From Aurelia coerulea (Eukaryota > Cnidaria > Scyphozoa > Semaeostomeae > Ulmaridae): 64,000 bases of DNA. The position numbers and the translations under genes were made by a program. The DNA lies in assembly GCA_039566865.1 (NCBI GenBank), contig CM076954.1:10052001-10116000 (forward strand). Direction: 5' to 3'. The notes under the pieces are model-generated. The model worked only from the letters and a program-made list of their open reading frames with translations. It ran no database searches and was not told where the DNA came from. This document shows positions 51,241 to 61,617 of this stretch, one piece after another (the stretch's first letter is position 1; every line of letters begins with the position of its first letter).

Positions 51241-53500
51241 CAATATGCCATATCTAAATTACCAAGATACCTTGGATAAATAATCGTATAACTTTATCAT
51301 TCGTTCTTAATTGAATTGGTTATGAAAGTGTTTGCGAATGGCACATTTCACAAGAAATGATTGAGTTGAAGAAAAGAATTCATACTCACCTCTGGAAACC
51401 TTTCGGGTACAACGTCTATAGTGTGTTTCCTTTTATAATGAATAAAAGAGCATTCTGGCATCTACAATGAGAATCATATGATTTATCGTTTACACGTAGC
51501 CAGTAAACATTCTTTTGTGTACGGTCAGGCAAGGTAGCATAAGGTAAATTGATAATATGCATGCAACGAACAAGAATGAAGGGAGACTGGCTTCGTCTTA
51601 CAAACTAACGGATGACATCTAAACTATCGTCATAACAACAGAGAACCTAGAAACTTAAGGAAATTCAAGGGTTCTAAAAACCCAACGATATTTCCAACAG
51701 GTATAGAGCTGCAGACAAAGCCCACTTTCAAGGTCCAGTTTTTGTACCAAGAAACATTTCAAACATCATTAAATTCGTTTTTACAACTAAACTCATCCCT
51801 TTTCAGAGAAACAATGAGACAAGAAACAAAAATTAGCATCATAGAAAATTTTACAAACATACTTGGGTTTAAATTCAAAAAAGCATCCTCGATTTTCATT
51901 TTCAATATTACCGCTAGCAACTTAAAATTTACATTCACCCAATGTTAGGCTAAATGCATTTCACGGATTTCATATCAGTAGCACATGAAGACAATCCGTA
52001 AATAAAGAGTGTCTCAAAACACGTGCCTTGTGCGTGTGACTGCTGCGGAGGAACTGTAACTTGAATGGTCCTGTTTTTACACAGTTGCATAGGATTGGCT
52101 TCTACTTGAATTTGAAACCTTGTTTGTCTCAATCTGACAAGTGTGGTTGCTGATTTATGGCATAGGATATTCAAATAAAAGAGCACTTCCTTTGTTCTCT
52201 AGCAATGTCAAAATCAAAGAAGCAATTGGCCTTGTGTGAAGAATAGTATAATTCGGAAAAATGTTTTGCCAAATATTTCTTAAAATTTGCTTCTTCTACA
52301 TTCACGATCCTCAAATTCCATTGCCTGCTCTTTCGACCTGCTGCTTGCCTCCACGATTTAGGAGAATAAACTCTGAACCCATTCTATCATTTCAATGTAC
52401 ATAAAATTTCTGGTTCTTATTTTTCATACCTTTAGTGTTTTCAATCCATTAATGACAACAGTGCCACGGCAAATTTCGATTCAAGACTGTCAATACTGTG
52501 TTTATTTTGATTGAATCTTGTATAGAAAGTTAGGCATATCGTTTTTAATCTCGTTGCAAACAACGCTTCTAATATGAAGATCGTTTATTTTAAAATCTGG
52601 CTGATTACTTGCGAAAGGCTAAAAAAACACAGATGATTTTTGTTCGATGTAAAGCACACTGACAATACAGGAAACTCCTTTACCATTCTTACACATTTTG
52701 GATCTGATCCGAACTTTTATCTTACCTTTCCTGTGCCATAAACCAGCAACCAGCCAACATCTATCAGATTTACTCAAAACAAGGTCCGTCCTGCACGTTA
52801 AGTATGATCCTATCCTATACAAACGTGGAGAAAATGGAACCATTGAAGTTACAGCCTTTCACACCAACCGCAAAAACGGGGCAAAAGTTAATGGGACACC
52901 CTGTACATGCAAAATTGTAAGAAGACAGTGTTTTTCTTTCTTGAGAAGCTTTCAGAACTGTAATTCCAAAAATGTCATCAAACTTTCGGCATTCAAACTT
53001 GTTCGTCGGTTCTTATTACAAATTTGAAGTAACAGAAATAAATCCACATCAATCTGCTATTTTGCAGGTTAACAAGTATCTGCACGTCTATAGAAACCTG
53101 GCCTTGATTATACTAAGTGTGTAAAACCTCTTACATATTTCATATATATTCATATTTAATTCTTTTAAGGAGGATTTTCTTCAGTATGAGCTGGTTTTCG
53201 AGGATACATCCGATACAACAGTTAATTACAATCTATGAAAAGCGTAAATTAAAAAGCTATTAATCAAATCAAACCAAGGATCCCTAATTACAAGGTTCTA
53301 AATTATGTACCATAATCTAAAATTTACAATCTTAAAAAAATTCACTTTCGTCTCAAAATAGCTTTCTTAAAACTAAACAGAGGATGTCTGCTTTGACTTG
53401 GCTGAGAGGCAATCCACAGTTTTGCACATTTATGGGACAAACCACTCTGGCCATTAATTGACCGTTTCTTGCGTTACCTAAGGTCAGTTCCTGTATTACG
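51241..53500. other. Unassigned stretch with an inverted pair of related segments
   Basis: Minus strand 52,180-52,030 reads NILCHKSATTLVRLRQTRFQ and so on to NRTIQVTV; plus strand 52,720-52,860 reads PFLCHKPATSQHLSDLLKTR and on to NGTIEVTA. The two are clearly related and face each other about 600 bp apart. The pattern faintly recalls the end of an Ig-like domain (C.A....TR..V), but no splice sites fix them as exons. Nothing else in this stretch could be supported. Confidence 0.4.
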
Positions 53501-53506
53501 AGGGCT

Positions 53507-54115
53507 TTAAAATGAACAATGCGAACTTAGGACGAAGAGGTCACATAGGTACAGCGAAGCCAGCTCATTTAGGGACTTAAGGACCATTGCCTCTGATTCA
53601 CCAGTAACCAGAACGCCAATGGATTTCCATCCCAGGCCTCCAATAAGAGGTCTGCTTGGGGCATTGAAGCTGCAATTCATTAAAATCCTAGCAGCACGGT
53701 TTGGAAGTTTTTGCAACTGCTAAATTTCAGCTAAACCAGCGCAGCCCAAGAAAGAACAACAGTATCGAAAGAAGGCTCAACAGTACCTGTGTAAAGAGTT
53801 TGCAAAATTTCTTTCGTTAGACAAGACCTCACATGTTCTGAAAAACCAACTGCTATAGAGACATTGGTAGAAACTGTCTTGATTAGCTCTTTCCAATCCA
53901 AAGAGGAGTCAATTTGCAAAGAGAAGTATTTAGTCTTTTTGACTACCTGGAGGTCGTTATCAAGCATTTTCAGTTTCAAATCTTCATTTTGACTCTTCAG
54001 AATGTTTTGCCTCTGCCAGATGGAAACATACAAGGAAAGCTTGTTGCTTGTTGCCGTACACATATTTGCGTGTCTGACAACATTGTAAATTGCTGCAAAT
54101 TGTTATACTAATATG
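53507..54115 (-). pseudogene. LINE reverse transcriptase, thumb and C-terminal fragment
   Basis: Minus strand. NKLSLYVSIWQRQNI, KKTKYFSLQIDSSLDWKELI (54,063-53,880; the K..YL...ID..L.W block after the active site), SFDTVVLSWAAL, then LQKLPNRAARILMNCSFNAP and the following block to 53,507. One stop or shift at 53,720-53,731. The active site itself is not in the fragment. CR1-like; not the same family as LINE D. Confidence 0.82.
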
Positions 54116-54521
54116 AAACCTGGCAGTCTAAAAATAGCAGAAGTAATGTAAGTCCACACCTTATCATATTTAGAATATCAGCTTTCTCTTGAAAACAAAG
54201 TTCCAAGTCAGTGCCAATATCTGCAGTTAAGTTATTAAATAACCATTTTAGAGGCCTGGAACCTGGTATCCAAGTATGAACATAGCACGTTACAAGTTAA
54301 ATCCACATATCATCATTTAGCAAATGAATTTACCCATGACATCCAAGTTTCAAGTAAATACAACAATACTTAGCAAAGTTATTACAATAACCATTCCAGA
54401 GTCTGGAACCAACTATCAAAGTCTAAAAATAGCACAAGGGGCAATTTGCAATTTAGATCGACATCTCATCGTTTTCCACATATCAACTTGCCCTTGATAA
54501 CCAAGTTTCATGTCAGTACCA
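54116..54521. repeat. ~147-bp degenerate tandem repeat, left part
   Basis: The phrase AAGTCTAAAAATAGCAC (or variants) falls at 54,125, 54,273 and 54,420, spacings of 148 and 147. Each unit also has an ATAACCATTCCAGAG.CTGGAACC block and a CCAAGTTTCA.GTCAGTACCA block. The repeat goes on at 58,149, so the LINE between split it. Confidence 0.75.
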
Positions 54522-54976
54522 CAGTTCAGTTCAGTTCAGTTCATATATTTTAAAATTCCTCTACATACAATATCTCAATAAAAACACTAATTACATACAA
54601 TGACTACAAATTACATAAAAATACTTATAACATACAATGAATAACAATTACATAAGATGTTGCATGCAGGGGAATTTCTTTAGGAGGAGCTCTCTCAATA
54701 GCTAAACTAATCGAGGAGAGAGCACCCCCTTTCAAAGATGGTCTTGAATCTTATTTAATCATTTATCGAGGGACCAGAGCGATATTTATCACTTTAGGAT
54801 CAACTTTGACAGTTCTTCATGAATAAAAAGGCTTTAAGCTTTTGACGAAAACTGACAGCAGATGACGATGTCTTTATATCAACTGGAATGTTGTTCCAAG
54901 ATTTAGCACCAAAGAAACGCACAGACCTGATACCGTATTGCAAGGTATTTTTTCGATTTAAGAAAATGTCATTTTT

Positions 54977-56313
54977 TTAGGCTTGCCGTGTACCATACTG
55001 ATGAACATTTGTCACTGATTCAAAACAATTTTGGAAGCAATTAGGAGAGATCTTATTCACACAATCATAAACAAAGCAAAGCAATTTTAGCTGAAAAAGG
55101 TCTTGAAGCTTCAAGATTTTCAAGTCAGAAAAGATAGGAGTGGAGGGTGAGGTGAAATGTTCAATTGCAATAGCTTTTACCACTCTTTTTTGCAACAAAT
55201 ATACAGGCTTTATATGAACATCATATGTAAGTCCCCATACTACTATACCATATTTGAGAAAGGAAGAAAATAATGAGTTGTACAGACAGATCAAAACATC
55301 GATAGGAAGAAAGTGTCTTATCTTGAAAAACATACCACATGTTCTGGCCAATTTTTTTGAAAGTTCAGATAAATGGTATTTCCAGCTAAGATGTTCATCC
55401 AAAAGAATACCAAGAAATTTTACATACCTAGACTGTTTTACTGGTTGATTTCCAATTTTAATATTTACTGTTTCCAATGATGAATGTTGAGGAGATTTAA
55501 ATATTATGAAATTAGTTTTATCAATGTTTAATGACAACTTGTTTACATCAAGCCATTCTTGAACCTTTTTTAACTCTTTATTTACTATTCTTTGCAGCAT
55601 ATCAAGATTTTCAGCTTCAAAGTAGATATTTGTATCATCCGAAAATAAGTAGAAGGAGAGTAAAGATGATGAATTTGGTAAATCATTAATAAAAATTAAG
55701 AAAAGGAGGGGGCCAAGGACAGAACCCTGTGGAACTCCACATGTAACATTTAGATGGCTGGAGCTAGACCCATTCACAGAAACATATTGCATTCTACCTG
55801 ATAAGTAAGATTTAAACCACTCTAAAGCAGGTCCTCGAATTCCATAATTTTCAAGCTTCAACAAAAGAATGCTATGGTTTACAGTATCAAATGCTTTCTG
55901 CAAATCAAGAAAGATTCCGCAGCCAAATTTTCTGTTGTCAAGTGAATTTTTGATAGTTTCTGTCATGCTGACTAAACCATGATTAATAGAGTGACTTTCA
56001 CGAAATCCAAACTGAAATGAATATAAGATACTATGCTTTTCTAAGAAGTCATACAAACGTTTATACATAACTTTTCAGTGATTTTGCTAAAGACAGACAA
56101 GAGAGAAATGGGACGATAATTAGAAGCAGTAACTGAACAACCCTTTTTAAACAGAGGGATAACTTTTGCAAGTTTCATCTTGTCAGGAAATATACCAGAT
56201 CGAAAGGATTCATTTATGATTTGAGAGAGTGGTAAACTAATTAAGGGACACAGGTGCTTTAGAAGCTTAACAGGAATGCTGTTGGGACCTAAAGACTTAC
56301 CAGGCTTTAGCAA
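54977..56313 (-). pseudogene. LINE J reverse transcriptase
   Basis: Two frames, 56,313-56,041 and 56,068-54,977 (363 codons). Blocks in order: MLKPGKSLGPNSIPVKLLKH, SNYRPISLLSVFSKITEKL, then a shift at ~56,060; QFGFRESHSINHGLV, FLDLQKAFDTVNHSILLLKL, CGVPQGSVLGPLLFLIFIND, active site FYLFSDDTNIYFEA (F-S-D-D, both Asp present), KLSLNIDKTNFIIF, VKFLGILLDEHLSWKYH, LLQKRVVKAI. It stops at HQYGTRQA in an A-run, but the frame past it (SVRFFGAKSWNNIP) is the normal C-terminus, so one indel probably made the stop. Confidence 0.92.
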
Positions 56314-56795
56314 ATTGATAATATCAGATATCTCTGAGGGAACTGAGGGGCAATGAAAAAAGAGTCACAGTTTCTATTATGGACAAAATCCAAGGGAGAC
56401 TTTCTGGTTCTTGGTATGTTCTTAGTGATATCATGAGAGACATTGACAAAAAATTTGTTGAATAGATTAGCAATTACAACAGGATCAGATGTAAGGGCAC
56501 CATTAGAATTTTTCAATTTGTTTATGACGTTTACATTAGAAGATTTCCTAATATTTATGACTGATTTAATCCCTGACCATAACTGTTTCATATTTTTACT
56601 AATTGTTTGAAAATAATTATAATAATAATTGGCTTTGCTGTCTTTTAAAGCAATTGCAATTCGATTCCGGAATTTTTTAAAAAGATCCCTTGTAGCCTGA
56701 TCGTTATTACTCTTGAGTTTTTTAAACAACCTATCTTTGATACGCATCATTTTTTGTATTTTACTGTTGATCCAAGGTTTATTTCTTAACTTCAC
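56307..56795 (-). pseudogene. LINE J linker between endonuclease and reverse transcriptase
   Basis: 162 open codons: RNKPWINSKIQKMMRIKDRL, a Lys-rich helical part, KQLWSGIKSVINIRKSSNVN and PVVIANLFNKFFVNVSHDI, the standard connecting region of this clade. It overlaps the next frame at 56,307-56,313, one shift. Confidence 0.85.
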
Positions 56796-56980
56796 ATCTT
56801 TTTTGTGAGTTTTTTCAGAGGAGCATGAGTCTTCACTAGTTTATCAAGATTTGAGAGAAATCTGTTAAATTTAGAATTAATACTTAGTTGACCATCATTC
56901 AAGTAAGTCAGGTCTAAATTTGCAACGTCGTTTTGGGATCTTTCAGCATTAAGTTTAGAGAAATCATGGTAGAAGTATGA

Positions 56981-57421
56981 TCAGTTTTTGTAAGCTATAC
57001 CTACATGCTTTACAATAAGAAACTGAGGAAAATGGTTTGTTATTTGTGTTAGAATATTACCACTTACTGTTTCTTGATCAAAAACATTGGCAAAGATATC
57101 ATCTATGATGGTAGAAGAATTATAAGACACTCGAGTAGGATGTACAACATATGGCAAAAGTTGCTTGGAAAGGAGTAAGTTGACAAATTCGCCAGTTGCA
57201 GTGTGAGAATCATAATTTAGAAGATCAAGGTTGAAATCCCCAAGCAGGAAAATTTGTTTATTTAAGACAGCAGGATTAGAAAGAACTTCTTGTAAATAGG
57301 TGCTCAGGTTATCAGGATTAGAATTTGGATGACGATATAAACAGCAAAACAGAAAGTTCTTCTCTTTCCCATTTTCAACCTCAACCCATACAGCTTCATA
57401 ATCTGCACTGTCTTTGCTCAA
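56981..57421 (-). pseudogene. LINE J endonuclease, second half
   Basis: 146 codons. LFCCLYRHPNSNPDNLSTYL, catalytic QIFLLGDFNLDLLNYDSH, and HPTRVSYNSSTIIDDIFANV (the T.....IDDIF block), then TNHFPQFLIV. In the last block the usual S-D-H reads T-N-H, so a key Asp is changed. The frame breaks at both sides. Confidence 0.88.
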
Positions 57422-57490
57422 GTCAGGTCTAACAATTGGGGAAAGACCTGTCTTTACATAGAGACCAATACCACCATTTTGACCATGTGA

Positions 57491-58102
57491 CTAAACAGAG
57501 AAAAAACTATAACCAGGAATATCAATATTTGTTTTTATGGAATTTTCAAAAGAATCCCAAGTTTCAGAAAGACCAATAACATCAAACTCAATTCTTAAAC
57601 TTGCCAGTGTAGAGAAAAGCTCATCGAAATGACAAGAAAGACTCCTAATGTTCATGTGTAGCAGAACAAAATCATTTTGAGAATGATCGAGATTTGAAAT
57701 GTCCTGTAATGTATGATAGGAAGAATTTATGTTGGCAGGTAAATGTTCATCAATATCATAGTCACCAAGGTTAGGCAAGTTCATAAGATCCGAGGTAATT
57801 TCAAAAGTTGGTGCTGTGTCAACAAAAGATGGAATATCAATTTCATACAGGCTTAGAAATTCCTCATTTGCAAGTGTTCCAAAGGGAAATATTGATTCAT
57901 TTTCAGCTACTGTGCATTTAAGGCAAAACCATGGAGCATCATTGGGTCTGTTGTTAGAAATTGATGTGTACTCTGCTAGAGAAATGTCATTGCACTTTAT
58001 ATGAACACGAAAATTGCAATGATGGCAAAAAAGAAAAGGTTTATTATCCTTAACATTTTTGTGACAAATGCCACAAGGATTCTTTGATGAATTACTGGTC
58101 AT
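57491..58102 (-). pseudogene. LINE J PHD finger and first half of endonuclease
   Basis: 203 codons from the first ATG. Residues ~11-63 form a PHD finger: CGICHKN, FCHHCNFRVHIKC, APWFCLKC, the C4-H-C3 zinc pattern that reads histone tails in other proteins. A linker of ~80 residues follows; then the endonuclease starts, VLLHMNIRSLSCHFDEL (catalytic Asn) and DVIGLSETWDSF (catalytic Glu). A stop at 57,491 breaks it from the second half. Confidence 0.9.
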
Positions 58103-58148
58103 TAAATGTTCATTCTATTTGATTGACTGAAAAGAAACAAAAGGCCTT

Positions 58149-58620
58149 ACAGTACCATATATGATCATGGCCACAAAACTCAACAAGAGACAGCTAATAG
58201 TGTCCAATACGGTATTCAGTTAGTTTTAATAACAATTTCATTATCTTCATCAGAGACTTGAGAGTGAGTAGTGGCTTCAGTGGTTTCAGGGGGCTTCTCT
58301 TTGATGATCAAACGGTCAGCAATGAAGAACGCAATCCACAATATGCAACAGAAGTTTTACAGCAACCCTCCTAGAGGCCTTGATCGCAGTACCCAAGTCT
58401 AAAAGGAGCATGAGGTGTATTTTGCAATCGAAATCCATATACTTTCTTTTCAGTGCATCAACTTCTGCAATAACCGATTTAAGACATGGCACCTAAATAG
58501 CCCCAAAAGTCTAGAAATAGTATAAGGGGGCAATTTGCAGTTTTGGTCAACACCCTTTCCTTTTCAGCATGTCAAACAGCACATCTCCACCTATTCTCAA
58601 ACCAGAGTCTAAATTTGCAA
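58149..58620. repeat. ~147-bp degenerate tandem repeat, right part
   Basis: Continues the repeat at 54,116-54,521: CAGTACCATATATG, then AGAGGCCTTGATCGCAGTACCC, AAGTCTAAAAGGAGCA (58,396) and AAGTCTAGAAATAGTA (58,509), the last two only 113 bp apart. More worn than the left part. Confidence 0.65.
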
Positions 58621-58892
58621 GATTTAGATTTATATGCTTGGATCCTGTAGGTTTCCTGGGGCAAAATCTCTGACAAGACTTGCCATTGCGCATAAATTAG
58701 TCTTGATCCACAGAGTCTTTTCAAAGGGAAATTAAGTTTTGGAATTATTCATGCAACTGTAGATTGTGTAAGGATCATACCTTAAATTTAGGTTACATCT
58801 AGGTTTGTCACAACTATCGATAATTTTCGTATCAATAATGGTTCGCAATAATTAGCCTAGTGCTATATACCACGCCAACCGTAAAGAAAGCA
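58621..58892. other. Unassigned spacer
   Basis: No gene, repeat or element end supported. Confidence 0.3.
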
Positions 58893-58900
58893 ATTATTAC

Positions 58901-58969
<69 letters not shown>
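58893..58969. repeat. (ATT)n microsatellite, first tract
   Basis: About 25 ATT units. Poly-Ile open frames on both strands are due to the repeat. Confidence 0.98.
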
Positions 58970-58970
<1 letters not shown>

Positions 58971-59052
58971 GCGTCAAGTAAGATTGAGTATTCTTGTTTC
59001 AGGTCGATAATACGCAGAGAAAACAAGACTAGTTTGTTTGAAAGACTAGTTC

Positions 59053-59085
59053 GTATTATTATTACTATTATTATTATTATTATTA

Positions 59086-59151
<66 letters not shown>
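59053..59151. repeat. (ATT)n microsatellite, second tract
   Basis: About 32 units with two interruptions (ACT, ATC). It is separated from the first tract by 83 bp of unique sequence and lies just downstream of the Penelope-like element's 3' region. Confidence 0.98.
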
Positions 59152-59169
59152 GAGAAATTACACTGTTTT

Positions 59170-59207
59170 CGTAAATACGTTTCGATTAAAAATCTTCATC
59201 CGTCTAC
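59170..59207 (-). ncRNA. Hammerhead-like motif, Penelope-like 3' region
   Basis: Minus strand: GTAGACGGATGAAGATT, then TTTAATCGAAACGTATTTAC. GATGA, the helix GATT/AATC and GAAACGT are in the right order for a hammerhead core (CUGAUGA, helix II, GAAA), with G in place of the usual U after the first C. It sits about 400 bp past the coding end of the Penelope-like element, where such motifs are known. Confidence 0.4.
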
Positions 59208-59597
59208 AACTTTACTGGGCGGCCGAGAATTTATACCAAAGAAGTTGTTTACAAACAAAAATGTGCATAAAAATGTCACATTTACAATTAAAACAATAAA
59301 ATCCTATGCCACTCTACATAATCTATTTGTCCTTTATAAATTCGAGAAGGGATTGGAGGCGTTTTAAAGTTCTACTGATTCCTTTGAAGCTACCTTGGCA
59401 ACTCTGCAGTCACCCCAAGTGACCCTCCGACAGATTCGCGTGCTGCTAAAACATTTTTTAGCAATTGCTGAATCCCGGATGGCCTGATAGGGAATTCCAC
59501 CCTACCGCCACACGCATAAAAGCGCGAAGTAACAAAGGGTAACTACAAAGCGGACGCCAACGCAACCTCTAGGGACCGTCAGATGCAATGGCAGAAT
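59208..59597 (-). other. Penelope-like element 3' untranslated region
   Basis: Between the coding end and the hammerhead-like motif. No ORF. Contains GC-richer patches (CACGCATAAAAGCGCGAAG). Confidence 0.5.
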
Positions 59598-61451
59598 CTA
59601 AGCCGTTCGCCCGCACGCAAATACGTCTAATTCCACGTCTACAGCTCTTTCATTAAGACCCCTGGGTGAAAAAGTTTGAAGTCGATATTGCCAAAACAAC
59701 TCCTTCCTACGAAGTGAAAAAACATCATCCGCCCCATCTATGATTTTAATACCAACCCGAAAGCTCCCATTATGTCCGTTTAAAAAAAAATGGCCGAAAA
59801 AGACTTGCTTGTGGAACAGGTTTCCCTTTATCGAGAGAGTTTTTGTCGTGTTTGCGTGCATATGTCCTGAAATAGGATTTGTAAACATTAAACCTTTGCC
59901 GAAATTTCGTTTTAGTACTACCCACGTATTTCTTGTTGCATGATTCACACTGCAATAAATAAACAACATTATCAGAGTTGCAATCGTATCGCCCCGAGAA
60001 ATTTTTGAAAGACCTTGTTGAATCAAAATTATGGAAAGTACCCCCCTCCCTCATCAAAGGGCAAATCTGGCAACTCCTTCTGCCATTGCATCTGAAAGTA
60101 CCCTTTTCCATCAACTCTTCATTGATACTTCGCAGCTTAGCCCTAACAAGTTTATCTTTCAAACTTTTAGCCCTTCTACACGTTACGAATATTTTGTCCT
60201 TAAAAGCTGCCTCGTGCTCGCTGTCTACCAGCAATAAGTTCTGGTTTTTGCGAAGGATGTCATATACTTTGTGCAAGGCTGGGTGATATGTTAGCACTAA
60301 GGGTATTTTCGTATCATCCTTTTCCTTAGGTATGGTATCTAATAAAGAAGCCCGATTTTTGTCCTGCACCCTGTCAATTTGACTGTCAACCTCGTTTCCA
60401 CTGTAACCTCTTGCTAAAAGCCAAGTTTTTAAATCTCCTACCCTATTTATGAAAAACTGTTCCTCTGAGCAAATACGACGAGTTCTAAGGGCTTGACTAT
60501 ATAGAATTCCCTTTTTGGTGTGGTTCGGATGACTGGAAGCTCGATGCAAGAGTTGATGAGTATCAGTAGGTTTTGTAAACAAATCTGTTATAAGTCTGTT
60601 GCCTTGTTTGATGACTTGAACATCGAGAAAATTAACCTTCTCTGTGGACCAATCTGCAGTGAACTTAATCGAGTCATGAGCCCCATTTAAAAAAGTTATA
60701 AAATCCCTAAGTTTCTCTTCCCCATGTTGCCAAATCAAAAAAACGTCATCTATGTATCTCCACCATACCCACGGTTTATCTTGAGCCTCAGCAAGTAGCT
60801 TTTCTTCTAGCGCTGCCAAAAAAAGAATCGCATATGAAGGCACGCATTTGGTACCTATTGCTATACCCCTAAGCTGCTGATAGAAATCGCCATTAAATTC
60901 GAAAAAAATGTTATTTAGAACAACGCGAGCCAACTCAAGAAGGGTATCCGTGGAAATAGTGTTATTTTCCCGATGTTCAAGTGCTTCTCGTAAAGCCTCC
61001 AATCCCTCCTCGTGAGGAATACTTGGATAAAGCCAAACCACATCCACGGTGCATAAAATAGCGCCCTCAGAGAGACCATCCAGATCCATGATTTTCTTAA
61101 GAAAATGATTTGTGTCTTTTATATAAGGCCGAACCTTTTTAGCTAATGGTTGCAAATGGTGATCCAAAAATGCCAAAATGTTTTCTGTAAAAAACCACAG
61201 TTGGAAATAACAGGTCTTCCTGGTACGCTATTCAACCTTTTGTGGATTTTCGGGAGGAGGTAGAATCGTCCCAACCTAGGGTTATTCACCATCAAATAGT
61301 CTAATGTGGCTTGATCCAAATCCCCTCTATCAATAATTGTTTTTAAAGTATCCGAAATAATTTGGTGAAGCCGTTCCGAAGGATCATTGTCAAGCTTGCT
61401 ATACACCTCAGAGTCACCAAGTTGACTCTCTGCTTTCAAGTTGACTGTCAA
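59598..61451 (-). pseudogene. Penelope-like element: reverse transcriptase and GIY-YIG endonuclease
   Basis: Minus strand, three pieces joined by two single-base shifts in homopolymers (at ~61,185 and ~59,785). N-terminal piece: NNPRLGRFYLLPKIHKRLNS and PGRPVISNCG (the P.IHK..N.PGRPI block). Main piece of 468 codons: TVDVVWLYPSIPHEEG, QLRGIAIGTKCVPSYAILF, active site WWRYIDDVFLIWQ (Y-I-D-D), VNFLDVQV, then a Cys cluster (CNGRRSCQICPLM) and the GIY-YIG block VVYLLQCESCNKKYVGST, KFRQRFNVYKS. Last piece: DDVFSLRRKELFWQYRLQTF and RGLNERAVDVELD, the normal end of the nuclease. The 5' end is cut at 61,451. Penelope-like elements prime on chromosomal DNA with this nuclease and reverse transcriptase. 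Confidence 0.93.
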
Positions 61452-61617
61452 GGAGGAATGTGAGAAAAGAGTAAGGAAGGACCTATTGCAGATAAGTAAA
61501 TTGCTTATTTAGTCCATTAGGATAAAGAGTTTTTAAGTTAAAAATTAAGCGTTTCTCCAAGGTCTTGCGTTTGGTGGTGTCTTGAGGTGCACATCGGCGA
61601 AACCTCCCGACACCAAC
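61452..61617. mobile_element. Second Penelope-like relic, inverted pieces
   Basis: 61,452-61,590 is nearly identical to 22,758-22,896 (minus-strand end of the GETSRQ-type endonuclease). At 61,591 the orientation flips: ACATCGGCGAAACCTCCCGAC is the same gene on the plus strand (the YIGETSR block). The plus-strand copy then continues at 63,673 past a hAT-like element. Such head-to-head partial copies are typical of Penelope-like insertions. Confidence 0.8.

Larger units (their letters stand above)
54522..58148 (-). mobile_element. LINE J, nearly full length (L2/CR1-like, PHD finger)
   Basis: CAGTACCA at 54,514-54,521 and 58,149-58,156 is the target duplication. Length 3,627 bp. It starts 46 bp before the ATG at 58,102 and ends in a short (GAACT)n tail at 54,522-54,541. 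The single long protein has a PHD finger, apurinic-type endonuclease, linker and reverse transcriptase; only a few stops and shifts break it. A PHD finger in CR1-like LINEs is known. It lies within a local ~147-bp repeat. Confidence 0.92.

Noticed and set aside
58832..59174. Poly-isoleucine ORFs on both strands
   Set aside because: Translation of the (ATT)n tracts.
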